A DNA stretch of 64,000 bases, taken from positions 1,116,001-1,180,000 of the forward strand of contig CP076546.1 in the NCBI GenBank assembly GCA_018889975.1, given 5' to 3'. Numbering within the stretch: the first letter of the stretch is position 1; the number at the start of each line of letters is the position of its first letter. Made by a program: the position numbers and the translations under genes. Positions 40,611 to 49,047 of this stretch are shown here, piece after piece. The notes below the pieces were generated by a model. That model saw nothing but the letters and a program-made list of their open reading frames with translations, did no database searches and had not been told where the DNA came from. Source of the stretch: Bacillus sp. NP157 (GTDB lineage: Bacteria > Pseudomonadota > Gammaproteobacteria > Xanthomonadales > Rhodanobacteraceae).

Positions 40611-41561
40611 CTAGTCGACCGCTTCCGTCGCATCACCGACCAGCAGGAGCGGATTCGGTGCGTGACGGGCGAAACCGGCCTCGGCCACCAGCAGGTCAAG
40701 GCCGAGCGAGGCGAGGTCGTCCGCGACCGGATCCACCTGCATGTCTTTCAGCTGGTAGAGCAGCTTGCTGTAGGTGTGGCATTCGCCGCAGGTCTCGGCC
40801 ATGACCACCCCGGGATCGCCTTCGATGCCTTGCACGGCGGTCTTCCGCGTGGCGCCGCAGGTGATGCAGACGGCGCGCACGTGGTTCCAGGCCGTCGAGC
40901 ACAGCGAACAGTGCAGGTAGCGCGTGCCCGGGGTCAGGCCGGACGCCGTGACCACGCCGGCCACGGAGGGTGAACCGCAGCACGGGCACAGGTTGCGTTG
41001 TTCCAGCAAGCGCAGCGACGCCGGATCGAGGCGGGCGGCGGACGCGGTGAAATAGACCTGCAAGGCGGCGGCGACGTACACCGCCGCGGCGACGTCGGCC
41101 GGCGCCACCTGGCCACGCAGGAAGGCATCGGCCTGCCGCTCGAGTGCCAGGTCGTCGGCAGCCCGCAGCGCGGCGATGGCCTCGGCCGCGGCATCGGGCA
41201 GGCCGTCGACGGCGGAGGCATCCAATAGGGCGCGGAGTCCCCGCAACCACGACGGGTGACGCGGATGGCCGTCGGCGGCGAGCGGCGGCAGGCGTGCCTC
41301 GACCAGCCGCTCCACGGTGTCCACGGCTACGTCGCCGTGCGGCACCACATCGGTCGCGACGGCGTGTTGCGCCCGTGCCAGCCCGGCCATGAAGCGCAGC
41401 CATGCTTCCAGCGGGTGATCCGTGGCAAGCGCATCGAGCCTGGCGGCCGTGGCGGCAAAGCGTCGCGCCGGAACGGGCAACACGATCGGGTCGGGCGACT
41501 TCACGCCCGCGTGCGAGGGTCCGCTCCACTTCGCATTCGGGGGTAGTTCGGCTTGCTTCAC
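40611..41561 (-). CDS. fdhE: Formate dehydrogenase accessory protein FdhE
   Basis: A 316-residue FdhE, a rubredoxin-like iron protein needed for activity of membrane formate dehydrogenases. Four cysteine pairs are visible: NLCPCCGSPS, HCSLCST, CITCGATRK and ETCGECHTY. The start is GTG at 41559-41561, overlapping the fdnI stop (GTGA), which shows translational coupling; no ATG fits as well. Its place between fdnI and selA ties enzyme maturation to selenocysteine synthesis. Confidence 0.93.
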   Translation of the reverse strand: MKQAELPPNAKWSGPSHAGVKSPDPIVLPVPARRFAATAARLDALATDHPLEAWLRFMAGLARAQHAVATDVVPHGDVAVDTVERLVEARLPPLAADGHPRHPSWLRGLRALLDASAVDGLPDAAAEAIAALRAADDLALERQADAFLRGQVAPADVAAAVYVAAALQVYFTASAARLDPASLRLLEQRNLCPCCGSPSVAGVVTASGLTPGTRYLHCSLCSTAWNHVRAVCITCGATRKTAVQGIEGDPGVVMAETCGECHTYSKLLYQLKDMQVDPVADDLASLGLDLLVAEAGFARHAPNPLLLVGDATEAVD

Positions 41562-42217
41562 GGGTTTTTCCTGGGCTCGGTCTTGATCCGTTGCGTGCGT
41601 ACCAGCTGGTAGAACCATTTGCGATGGTGATGCCAGGCCCAACCGGGCGTCACGTAGCCCTGGGTCATGCTACGCACGGAGTCTCGGATCCAGATCGCCG
41701 CGTAGACATGTACCACGAAGACCAGGATGGCGGCGAAGGCGCAGAGGCTGTGCACGAGGATGGCGACGCGCTGTACCTCGATCGACGTGGCGGCGCCGAA
41801 ATACACCTCCCACACCAGCATGCCGGTGAAGAACAGCACGGGGATCAGGAAGGTCATCGACCAGAACACCAGCTTCTGGCCGCTGTTGTTGCGGCCGATC
41901 GGTGGCACGTTCTCGTCGTCGTTGATGGCGACGTGGACGATCGCCTTCGACCAGGCGACGTCGTCGCGGTTGGGCAGGTTGTCCCGCCAGAACTGGATGA
42001 TCATGCCGATCCAGCTGACGACCAGGCACACGCCAAACCAGGGATGCGCGGCGCGCGCCCACTGGCCCCCGCCGAACAGGCCGGAAAGCCAGAACAGCAG
42101 GGGATGGAACATCGACAGGCCGGACAGCAGCAGGGCGATGAATAGCCCCGCGTTGATCCAGTGGTTGATCCGGTTGACCAGGGTATAGCGCGTGAAGGCA
42201 CGGGCGGGGCGGGTCAT
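41558..42217 (-). CDS. fdnI: Formate dehydrogenase gamma subunit (cytochrome b)
   Basis: A 219-residue membrane subunit with four helices that binds heme b and reduces quinone. [20 protein letters not shown] carries a heme-ligand histidine in helix 1. [41 protein letters not shown] and the [21 protein letters not shown] helix follow. The C-terminal [13 protein letters not shown] is cytoplasmic. The ATG overlaps the fdxH stop (ATGA) and the stop overlaps the fdhE GTG. This is the quinone-side end of the FdnGHI complex. Confidence 0.95.
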   Translation of the reverse strand: MTRPARAFTRYTLVNRINHWINAGLFIALLLSGLSMFHPLLFWLSGLFGGGQWARAAHPWFGVCLVVSWIGMIIQFWRDNLPNRDDVAWSKAIVHVAINDDENVPPIGRNNSGQKLVFWSMTFLIPVLFFTGMLVWEVYFGAATSIEVQRVAILVHSLCAFAAILVFVVHVYAAIWIRDSVRSMTQGYVTPGWAWHHHRKWFYQLVRTQRIKTEPRKNP

Positions 42218-43134
42218 GGCAGTTCCTCCTCCGCGCGTGCTTCGCGGATCGCCTCGTCGGCTTCGGCCTCGTCTTCCTCGGTCACTTCGTTCGGGCCGAT
42301 GGTGATCCAGTGGAAGAACGCCCCGATCGCGGCAAAGGCCAGTGCCGCGACGGCGAGTGGCTTGGCGATGCCTTTCCATGCCGTCACGAAGCTGCTGATA
42401 TGGGGCTTGTCCGGCAGCCCCGAATACAGCGAGGGCTTGTCCGCGTGGTGCAGCACGTACATCACGTGGGTGCCACCGACGGCCGCCGGGTTGTACAGGC
42501 CGGCATGGGCGAAGCCGCGCTCGTTGAGATCGACGATGCGCTCCTCGGCCTGCTGGATCATGTCGACCTTCGAGCCGAACATGATCGCCCCGGTCGGGCA
42601 GGCCTTGACGCAGGCGGGCTCCAGGCCGACGGTGACGCGGTCGGAGCACAGCGTGCACTTGTACGACTTGTGGTCGGTCTTGCTGATCCGCGGGATGTCG
42701 AACGGGCAACCCTTCACGCAATAGCCGCAGCCGATGCAGTTCTCGCTGATGAAGTCGACGATGCCGTTGGCGTACTGCACGATCGCGCCCGGAGCCGGGC
42801 AGGCCTTCAGGCAGCCGGGATCTTCGCAGTGCATGCAGCCGTCCTTGCGGATCAGCCACTCGAGGTTGCCCTGTTCGTTCTCATACTCGTTGAACTTCAT
42901 CAACGTCCAGACGCTGGGGCCGAGGTCGTTGGGGTTCTCGTACGAGCCTTCGAAGTGGCCGATCTCCGGGCGCAGGTTGTTCCATTCCATGCACGCGGAC
43001 TGGCAGGCCTTGCAGCCGATGCAGCGGCTCACGTCGATCAGCTTGGCCACCTGGTCTTCGTGGCTGCGTGCCTTGGGCGGCGTCATCGTGGTCGCGGAGC
43101 GCCGGATGTAGTCTTGCGATTGCAGGTCGGACAT
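42214..43134 (-). CDS. fdxH: Formate dehydrogenase beta subunit (four [4Fe-4S])
   Basis: A 306-residue electron-transfer subunit with four 4Fe-4S motifs: [11 protein letters not shown] (C38-C48), [24 protein letters not shown], and CTLCSDRV followed by PACVKAC. A C-terminal helix (about 258-280, [17 protein letters not shown]) anchors it to the periplasmic face. Electrons pass from FdnG to heme b in FdnI. A short acidic tail ([15 protein letters not shown]) ends the protein. It starts 10 bases after fdnG and overlaps fdnI by four bases. Confidence 0.96.
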   Translation of the reverse strand: MSDLQSQDYIRRSATTMTPPKARSHEDQVAKLIDVSRCIGCKACQSACMEWNNLRPEIGHFEGSYENPNDLGPSVWTLMKFNEYENEQGNLEWLIRKDGCMHCEDPGCLKACPAPGAIVQYANGIVDFISENCIGCGYCVKGCPFDIPRISKTDHKSYKCTLCSDRVTVGLEPACVKACPTGAIMFGSKVDMIQQAEERIVDLNERGFAHAGLYNPAAVGGTHVMYVLHHADKPSLYSGLPDKPHISSFVTAWKGIAKPLAVAALAFAAIGAFFHWITIGPNEVTEEDEAEADEAIREARAEEELP

Positions 43135-43144
43135 GACGGTCGCC

Positions 43145-46100
43145 TCAGGCCACGGGTGCGCTGGTTGCTACGACGTTGACGAGGAACGCCTTGAATTCCG
43201 GCGTCTGCGTGTTGGCATCGCCCACCGAGGGGGTGAGCGTGTTGGCGCCATAACCCTTCCTGGCCTGTCCGGTGAAGCCCCAGTGCAAGGGCACGCCGAT
43301 CACATGCGTGGCCTTGCCATCGACGATCAGTGGCTTGATCCGCTTGGTGACATAGGCCTTGCACACCACGTCGCCGCGCTTGGACGAGACCTTGACCCAG
43401 CCCCCCTGGGCAATCCCCTTTTCCTTCGCCAGCACCTCGCCGATCTCGACGAATTCTTCCGGCTGCAGGATCGCGTTGATCAACGCGTGCTTGGTCCAGT
43501 AGTGGAAATGCTCGGTGAGGCGGTAGGTGGTGGCGACGAAGGGGAAGTCCTTGCGATCGCCGAACATGGCGCGGTCGTCGTCGAACACGCGCGCGACCGG
43601 GTTGGCCCGCACGGATGGATGCAGCACGTTGTCGACGGGCGATTCCATCGGCTCGTAATGCTCGGGGAACGGCCCCTCGGCCATCAGGTTGCGGGCGAAC
43701 AGGCGGCCGACGCCTTCGACGTTCATGATGAAGGGGCCGTCGTTGGCGGACGGTGGTTGGGTGGCGACGTAATCCGGTACGTCGATGCCGGTCCACTTCG
43801 TCCCGTTCCATTCGACGATGGGCTTCTTCGGGTTCCACGCCTTGCCGTCTGGATCCGCGCTGGCCCGGTTGTAGAGGATGCGCCGGTTAGCCGGCCACGC
43901 CCACGCCCAGTTCGGCGCGATGCCTTGCTCGCGCGGATCGGTCGCGTCGCGCCGGGCCATCTGGTTGCCCTTCTCGGTGAAGCTGCCGGCGAAGATCCAG
44001 CAACCGGACGCGGTGCTGCCGTCGTCGCGCAACTGGCCGAAACCATCGAGTAGCGTCCCCGCCTTGGTCGTCACGTTGCTGGCCGGGTCGGTGATGTCGG
44101 TGAGCACGCGCCCGTTCATCTCCTTTGACAACTCTTCCGGGTCGGGCTCCCACGGATCGGTGTATTTCCAGGTCATGTTCATGAGCGCATCGGGGAAGGC
44201 ACCGCCTTCCTTCGCGTACAGCGCGCGCAGGCGCTGGAACAGGCCGGTCATGATCCAGATGTCGGAGCGGGCGATACCCGGCGGATCGGCCGCCTTCCAG
44301 TGCCATTGCAGCCAGCGCGAGGAGTTGACCAGCGAGCCGTTTTCCTCGGCGAAGCAGGACACCGGCAACTGGAAGACTTCCGTCTGCACCTCGTGCGGCT
44401 TGTTCGGGTTCTGCGGGCCGAAGTCCTGCCAGAACCGCGAGGTCTCCGTGTCCAGCGGATCCATGGTCACCAGGAACTTGAGCTTGCCCAGGCTGCGCCG
44501 GATCTTGCCGCGATCGGGGAAGGCCTGCAGCGGGTTGAAACCCTGGCAGATGTAGCCGGTGAGCTGGCCCTTATCCATCATCTCGAAGGCCTTGATGATG
44601 TCGTAGAGCGGGATATCCAGCTTGGGCAGCAGGTCGTAGCCCCAGTTGTTCTCCTGCGTGGCGTGGTCGCCGTAGATCGCCTTGAGGAAGCTGACGACGA
44701 ACTTGCGGGTGTTCTGGTAATAGCTGGTCTGGCCCTCGCGCAGCGGCTTGAACAGCTTGGACTTCATGTATTCGTCGAAGCTGGTTTCCTTGTCGTTCGG
44801 CAGCGTGAGGTAGCCCGGCATCTGGTTGGAGAGCAGGCCGATGTCGGTCAGTCCCTGGATGTTGGAATGCCCACGCAGCGCGTTCATGCCGCCGCCGGCG
44901 ACGCCGATGTTGCCGAGCAGCAGCTGCACCATCGCCATGGCACGGATGTTCTGCGCGCCCACGGTATGTTGCGTCCAGCCCAGCGCGAACAGGCTGGTCA
45001 TCGCGCGATCGGGCGCCGCGGTGCTGGCGATCATTTCGCAGATGTGTTCGAACTTGTCCTGTGGCGTGCCGCAGATCCGCGAGACCATCTCCGGCGTGTA
45101 GCGGGACACGTGCTGCCTGAGCAGGTTGATGACGCACCGCGGGTCCTGCCAGCTATCGTCCGCCCTGGCGAAACCCTTGTCGTCCAGTTCGTAGTCCCAC
45201 GACGACTTGTCGTACACGTGCGTCTGGTCGTTATAGCCGGTGAACAGGCCATCGCTGAAGGCGAAGCCATCTTTCACGATCAGGCTCGCGTTGGTGTAGG
45301 CCTTGACGTAGCGGTGCTGGATCTTGTCGTTGGTCAGCAGGTAATGCATCAGCCCGCTGAGGAAGGCGATGTCGGTGCCGGGACGGATCGGCGCGTAGTA
45401 ATCCGCGACCGAGGCGGTGCGCGTGAAACGCGGATCGACCACGATGAGCTTCGCACCGTTCTCGATCTTCGCTTCAATCACCCACTTGAAGCCGCACGGG
45501 TGCGCCTCGGCGGCGTTGCCACCCATGACGATGACGATGTTGGCGTTCTTGATGTCCTGCCAGGTGTTGGTCATCGCACCGCGACCGAATGATGGGGCCA
45601 GACTGGCCACCGTCGGTCCGTGTCAGACGCGCGCCTGGTTGTCGAACACCACCATGCCGAGGGCTCGGGCGACCTTCCAGGTGAGGTAGGCCGTTTCGTT
45701 GGACGACGCCGACGCCGCCAGCATGCCCATGCTGGTCCAGCGGTTGACCGTGGCGCCATCGGCGTTGGTGGTCATGAAGTGCTTGTCGCGGTCGTCCTTC
45801 ATCAACCGCGCGATGCGGTCGAGCGCGAAGTCCCAGCTGACCTCCCTGAACTCCGTGCCGCCGGGTTCGCGGTAGCGCGGCGCTTTCAGGCGGGTGGGCG
45901 CGTGGACGATATCCAGCAGTGCCGAGCCCTTCGGGCAGAGCGTGCCGCGGTTCACCGGGTGGTCCGGGTCGCCTTCGATATGGGTGATGTCCGAACGGGC
46001 ATTCTTGGCCTTGTCGCCCATGCTGTAGATGAGGATCCCGCACGCCACCGAGCAATAGGTGCACGTGTTGCGGGTCTCGGTCGCATGGGTGAGCTTGAAC

Positions 46101-46216
46101 GGTCGCACGGCGGCGGCTTGCGCCACGCCGGATGCGCCGAATCCAATCATGCCGAGGCTCGACGCGGCGAGCCCCATGCCCGTTAACTTGATGAACTCGC
46201 GGCGGGTGAGTGCCAT
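43145..46216 (-). CDS. fdnG: Formate dehydrogenase-N alpha subunit, selenoprotein (UGA read as Sec at codon 198)
   Basis: A 1023-residue molybdopterin enzyme that oxidises formate in the periplasm. A Tat signal ([10 protein letters not shown]) is followed by a 4Fe-4S motif CTYCSVACG...CPKG. The frame is broken by TGA at 45623-45625 in [21 protein letters not shown], exactly the selenocysteine position of E. coli FdnG/FdoG, and continues in the same frame. A SECIS hairpin follows. The [23 protein letters not shown] and C-terminal [15 protein letters not shown] segments match the family. Automatic callers will split it or call it a pseudogene. It heads the operon with fdxH, fdnI, fdhE, selA and selB. 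Confidence 0.96.
45586..45625 (-). promoter_or_regulatory. SECIS element of fdnG
   Basis: Directly after the UGA (45625-45623) the mRNA folds as GGCCA-GUC-UGGCC (arms 45604-45608 and 45596-45600). The GUCUG apex starts at nucleotide 23 counted from the U of UGA, the same spacing as I recall for the E. coli fdhF SECIS. SelB should bind this hairpin. Confidence 0.88.
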
Positions 46217-46247
46217 CGCAAGAACTCCCGGGAAACCTGGCTGGACG

Positions 46248-46266
46248 TCCGCCCCGAGGGGGCGGA
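46248..46266. promoter_or_regulatory. Hairpin in the fdnG leader
   Basis: TCCGCCCC (46248-46255) pairs with GGGGCGGA (46259-46266) across a 3-base loop. It lies 31 bases upstream of the fdnG ATG and may be a leader hairpin or operator. A second weaker repeat AACTGG-N10-CCAGTT lies at 46374-46395. No clear FNR or NarL box was found. Confidence 0.4.
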
Positions 46267-46479
46267 GGCTGGCTGGAACGGTAGCTTGACTGGGCCGCGC
46301 CGGTTACGGCACGACTCCATGGTAACGCTAGCACGATCGCGGGAACCCACGCGCGCAAAATCTGACCCTGCCGAACTGGCTCAATGGAACCAGTTGTCGT
46401 CGCAGGCTTTTGCGGCTTACCATCGGACGAATCCGGCAGCGGGCCGGGGGGCCACGCCCCGGACGACAGGGGAGTCGCC

Positions 46480-46548
46480 ATGGAATGCATCAGCCGTGCC
46501 GGAAGGCCGGGCAGGGATCACGTAGCGACGCCGGACGGCGACGCGTGA
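46480..46548 (+). CDS. Tiny leader frame (22 aa) upstream of the Mrr-like gene
   Basis: ATG at 46480 follows a strong AGGGGAG ribosome site. It encodes MECISRAGRPGRDHV and seven more residues, ending in TGA (46546-46548). This stop overlaps the GTG start of the nuclease gene as GTGA. The layout fits a leader peptide coupled to the next gene. The peptide itself has no known relatives that I recognise. Confidence 0.4.
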   Translation: MECISRAGRPGRDHVATPDGDA

Positions 46549-47399
46549 GGCGCCACGCCAAGCCCGTGCGGGAGCGCTGGGACGATGCGCTCAGCCGCGT
46601 GCGCTGGGACGATTTCGAACGGCGCGTCGGCGATTATTACGCGAGCCAGGGCTATCGCGTGGAGCACAGCGGCACCGGCAATGGTGCCAGCCAGACGGAC
46701 GGCGGGGTCGATCTCCGTCTCTACCTCGACGATGCGTTCATCGTGGTCCAGTGCAAGCACTGGAATGCGTTGCAGGTGCCGCACAACCCGGTGCATGAAC
46801 TGATCGGGGTGATGCATACCCAGGGTGCCACCGGCGCCATCTTGGTCACGTCGGGTGAGTTCACCCGCGCCGCGCTGGATTCGGCCGCACGCTTCCCGGG
46901 CATCACGCTGGTCGACGGCCCCGCCGTCCGCCGGATGATTGGCCCGATCGCGGAAGATTTCATGCGCACGCCCCCGCCGCCCCCGCCGCCGTCGTGGGCA
47001 CCGCGCCATGCGACCCACCGTGGTGCGCGTCCGGGCAACGTCCGCGCGGCCGGCCTTTACGCCTTCGCGGCCCTTGCCGTGGTCGCAAGCGTCTTCATCT
47101 GGTCGTCGCTGCTGCAGCGTATCGCCGGGCAAGCACAGGACACCCGCGCCGTGGCGAGTATCCGCCCCCCGGCCACGAGTTTTCGACTTCCCGTCGGGTC
47201 GCCGCCCCATGTATCGGCGCGGCCGCGCATGCCGTCGTATGTCGCGGCATCGACGCCGCCGATCACCCATCCGGACGGACGGCCTGCCGCCACGGGCGAC
47301 GTGCCCCGGAACGCCGTCGACCTCAAGGCATGGGAGCGGCAGAACGCCGAGTCGATGAAGATCCTGGAAAAGACCACGCCGGCATTGCAGTCGCCCTAG
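46545..47399 (+). CDS. Mrr-type restriction-endonuclease-like protein with membrane anchor
   Basis: A 284-residue protein. The Mrr_cat domain covers about residues 5-130: WDDFERRVGDYYASQGYRVE, then the nuclease core GGVDLRLYLDDAFIVVQCKHW with the D...QCK metal-binding motif, and HELIGVMHTQGATGAILVTSG. A polyproline run (PPPPPPP) precedes a transmembrane helix at about 166-186 (AAGLYAFAALAVVASVFIWSS). A proline-rich tail follows. The nuclease domain should be cytoplasmic and the tail periplasmic. The start GTG overlaps the leader-frame stop. Possible roles are restriction of foreign DNA or envelope-linked DNA surveillance; both are inferred. Confidence 0.75.
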   Translation: MRRHAKPVRERWDDALSRVRWDDFERRVGDYYASQGYRVEHSGTGNGASQTDGGVDLRLYLDDAFIVVQCKHWNALQVPHNPVHELIGVMHTQGATGAILVTSGEFTRAALDSAARFPGITLVDGPAVRRMIGPIAEDFMRTPPPPPPPSWAPRHATHRGARPGNVRAAGLYAFAALAVVASVFIWSSLLQRIAGQAQDTRAVASIRPPATSFRLPVGSPPHVSARPRMPSYVAASTPPITHPDGRPAATGDVPRNAVDLKAWERQNAESMKILEKTTPALQSP

Positions 47400-47479
47400 G
47401 TCGGGCGGTGCTTCATTCAATCCACCACACGGTGCGGGCAGGCACCCACGCAGCAACATCCACCCACGAAGGATTACTT

Positions 47480-47803
47480 GTGAACGTACGTGCTTACCTG
47501 ATCGGCCTGCTTGTCTTCGTCTCCTCCGGCGCAGGTGCGCAGAGCACCGCTGGCTCCATCTTCGGGCACGGCCCTGCCGGTGCATCGGTGACCGCGGTGA
47601 GCTCGAATGGCTCGCAGCGCCACGCCACGATCAACAGCAGTGGTCGCTATTCGCTGACGCCGCTGCCGATGGGAACCTATACGGTCAAGCTTGAGAAAGA
47701 CGGCAAGCTGGTCGACACGATGAAGAATGTGCCGATCGTGGTGGGACGCGGTCGGGAGGTGGATTTTGCTTGTGAGAACGATAAGTGCGATGCGGGGAGT
47801 TGA
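47480..47803 (+). CDS. Free-standing Oar/carboxypeptidase-regulatory-like domain, secreted
   Basis: A 107-residue exported protein starting at GTG 47480 after an AAGGA site. The signal peptide ends near SSGAGA. The mature part (STAGSIFGHGPAGASVTAVS, then YSLTPLPMGTYTVKLEKDGK and VPIVVGRGREVDF) closely resembles the N-terminal domain of the Oar-type TonB receptor at 31160-34165 (STTGSITGQ..., LPLGTYTVTLRKGG, VALRVGASVDVSF). Here the domain stands alone, with no plug or barrel after it. Its C-terminus has a cysteine pair (ACENDKC). It may be a receptor remnant or a soluble partner. Confidence 0.7.
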   Translation: MNVRAYLIGLLVFVSSGAGAQSTAGSIFGHGPAGASVTAVSSNGSQRHATINSSGRYSLTPLPMGTYTVKLEKDGKLVDTMKNVPIVVGRGREVDFACENDKCDAGS

Positions 47804-47840
47804 GGGGCGGGGTGATTGGGGTGGGGTGATTGGGTTGGGG
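47804..47840 (+). repeat. G-run array with TGATTGGG repeats after the stop codon
   Basis: Directly after the TGA come G-runs at 47804-47807, 47809-47812, 47818-47821, 47823-47826, 47832-47834 and 47837-47840. They are separated by C, TGATT, T, TGATT and TT. Four runs of four within 23 bases fit a G-quadruplex motif on the transcribed sense strand. Confidence 0.7.
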
Positions 47841-47860
47841 TGATTGCCGGGTGACCGGGT

Positions 47861-47910
47861 GGTCGCGCACAGGTGCGCTCCTACAGAGAGCGGGAGAGAG
47901 GAGCGCACCT
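47861..47910. repeat. REP-like repeat, copy 2, with a 12-bp inverted repeat
   Basis: GGTCGCGCACAGGTGCGCTC-CTACAG (47861-47886) is the inverse counterpart of copy 1 at 11260-11286. AGGTGCGCTCCT (47871-47882) and AGGAGCGCACCT (47899-47910) form a perfect 12-bp hairpin with a 16-base loop. It lies between convergent genes, 8 bases from the SDR stop, and could act as a two-way terminator. Confidence 0.7.
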
Positions 47911-47918
47911 GGGTTGGG

Positions 47919-48665
47919 TTAGCGCATGCCGCCGGCGGCGAGGATGGTTTCGCCGGTGACCCAGCCGGCATCGTCCGAGGCGAGGAAGGTGACGACCGGG
48001 GCGATGTCGGTGACCTGGCCAATGCGGCCCAGCGGGGTCTGGCCTTCGGCCCATGCCTGGAAATCGGATCCGACGAAGCCCGCGGTGTGGGTGCCCTCGG
48101 TCTCGACCATGCCCGGGTTGACCGAGTTCACGCGGATGCCGCGCGGGCCCAACTCACGCGAGAGCACGCCGGTGATCGCATCCAGCGCACCCTTGGTGCC
48201 GGTGTAGATCGCGGTTTCCGCCGGGACGAGGCGGGTCACGCCGGAACCGATATTGATGACGCTGCCACCCTTGCCCAGGTGCGGCGAAGCGGCGCGCGTC
48301 ACCAGCAAGGGGCCGAGCACATTGGTGTCGAACATGCGGCGATACAGCTCCTCGGTGGTCGCTTCCACGGGGGCGAACGCGTAGACGCCCGAGTTGTTCA
48401 CGACGATGTCGAGGCGGCCGAAGTTTTCGATCGCGGCGGCGACGAGCTTCTCCGCATCAGCCTGTTTGGTGACATCGGCACCGACCGCCACGGCCTTGCC
48501 ACCCGCGGCCTTGATCTCGGCAACGACCTTCTCCGCGCCTTCCTTGCTCGATGCGAAGTTGACGACGACGCTGGCGCCGTCGGCGGCCAGCGCCTTCGCG
48601 ATGCCTGCGCCGATGCCCTTGGATGCGCCGGTCACGATGGCGACCTTGTCTTTGAGCTTGCTCAT
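47919..48665 (-). CDS. SDR-family oxidoreductase (3-ketoacyl reductase-like)
   Basis: A 248-residue short-chain dehydrogenase. TGASKGIG is the cofactor motif at about residues 12-19. NFASSKEGAEKVV, NNSGVYAF, NIGSGVTR and YTGTKGALDAITGVLSREL (with the Y-x3-K pair), NSVNPGMVETEGTH and a C-terminal AGGMR follow. The usual NNAG is NNSG here. The ATG at 48663-48665 has an AGGGAAAC site upstream. It is monocistronic between a REP-like repeat and a gene-free stretch. The substrate is unknown. Confidence 0.92.
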   Translation of the reverse strand: MSKLKDKVAIVTGASKGIGAGIAKALAADGASVVVNFASSKEGAEKVVAEIKAAGGKAVAVGADVTKQADAEKLVAAAIENFGRLDIVVNNSGVYAFAPVEATTEELYRRMFDTNVLGPLLVTRAASPHLGKGGSVINIGSGVTRLVPAETAIYTGTKGALDAITGVLSRELGPRGIRVNSVNPGMVETEGTHTAGFVGSDFQAWAEGQTPLGRIGQVTDIAPVVTFLASDDAGWVTGETILAAGGMR

Positions 48666-48914
48666 GATGTTTCCCTGGATGTGGTGGTCGCCCCGACATG
48701 GGTCGCCTGCCGTCATCTTTGGGGCCGTGGCGCAACGCTCGGTATGCCGTGCCGGGGAAAAGCTGCTTTGCCCGGTGGGCACGGGTCGCGTGCCCGAACG
48801 ATGTGAAAAAACGGTGGCGCGCCGAAAGCGCGATGGCGGTCACGCTTGCAACGGGGCCGCAACCGGCACGATGGATCTGCCTGGCGCCCCCCGGAATCCC
48901 CCATCGCCAGGCCC

Positions 48915-48953
48915 AGCGCCGTCCGGACCATCAGCCGGAACGGCGCTTTTTTT
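48915..48953 (+). terminator. Intrinsic terminator upstream of the emr-type operon
   Basis: AGCGCCGTCCGG (48915-48926) pairs with CCGGAACGGCGCT (48935-48947) with one bulged A. It is followed by a seven-T run (48947-48953). It faces the plus strand, but no plus-strand gene ends here. It should end an unannotated RNA or act as an attenuator 95 bases before the emrA start. Confidence 0.85.
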
Positions 48954-48976
48954 CGCCCGGATAAAACTATTTATTG

Positions 48977-49014
48977 GCCAGGCCCTTGAAAGCCGTGCCT
49001 GGCGGTCATAGAAG
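48977..49014 (+). promoter_or_regulatory. Promoter and possible operator of the emr-type operon
   Basis: TTGAAA (48986-48991), a 17-base spacer and TAGAAG (49009-49014) form a plausible sigma-70 promoter. An inverted repeat GCCAGGC (48977-48983) with GCCTGGC (48997-49003) overlaps it and may bind the TetR protein encoded at the end of the operon. Confidence 0.5.
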
Positions 49015-49047
49015 TACGAGCATAATTCAACTGCTGAAGGTGCTCCC

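Larger units (their letters stand above)
48666..49047. other. 382-bp gene-free stretch with structured sequence and terminator
   Basis: No protein frame is convincing. The stretch holds the SDR promoter on the left. From about 48770 to 48913 it holds several hairpin-forming pairs, such as CGGGT...GCCCG, CGCGC-CGAAA-GCGCG and GCCTGGCG...CGCCAGGC. An intrinsic terminator on the plus strand and the emr operon promoter follow. A plus-strand small RNA or an attenuated leader is possible. Confidence 0.45.

Noticed and set aside
45610-45625. Frameshift or nonsense mutation in fdnG
   Set aside because: Both halves are in the same frame, the TGA sits at the known Sec position, a SECIS follows, and all sel genes are present.
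48770-48953. Known riboswitch or 6S/SRP/RNase P RNA
   Set aside because: None of the conserved sequence marks of these classes that I know is present; left as an unclassified candidate.
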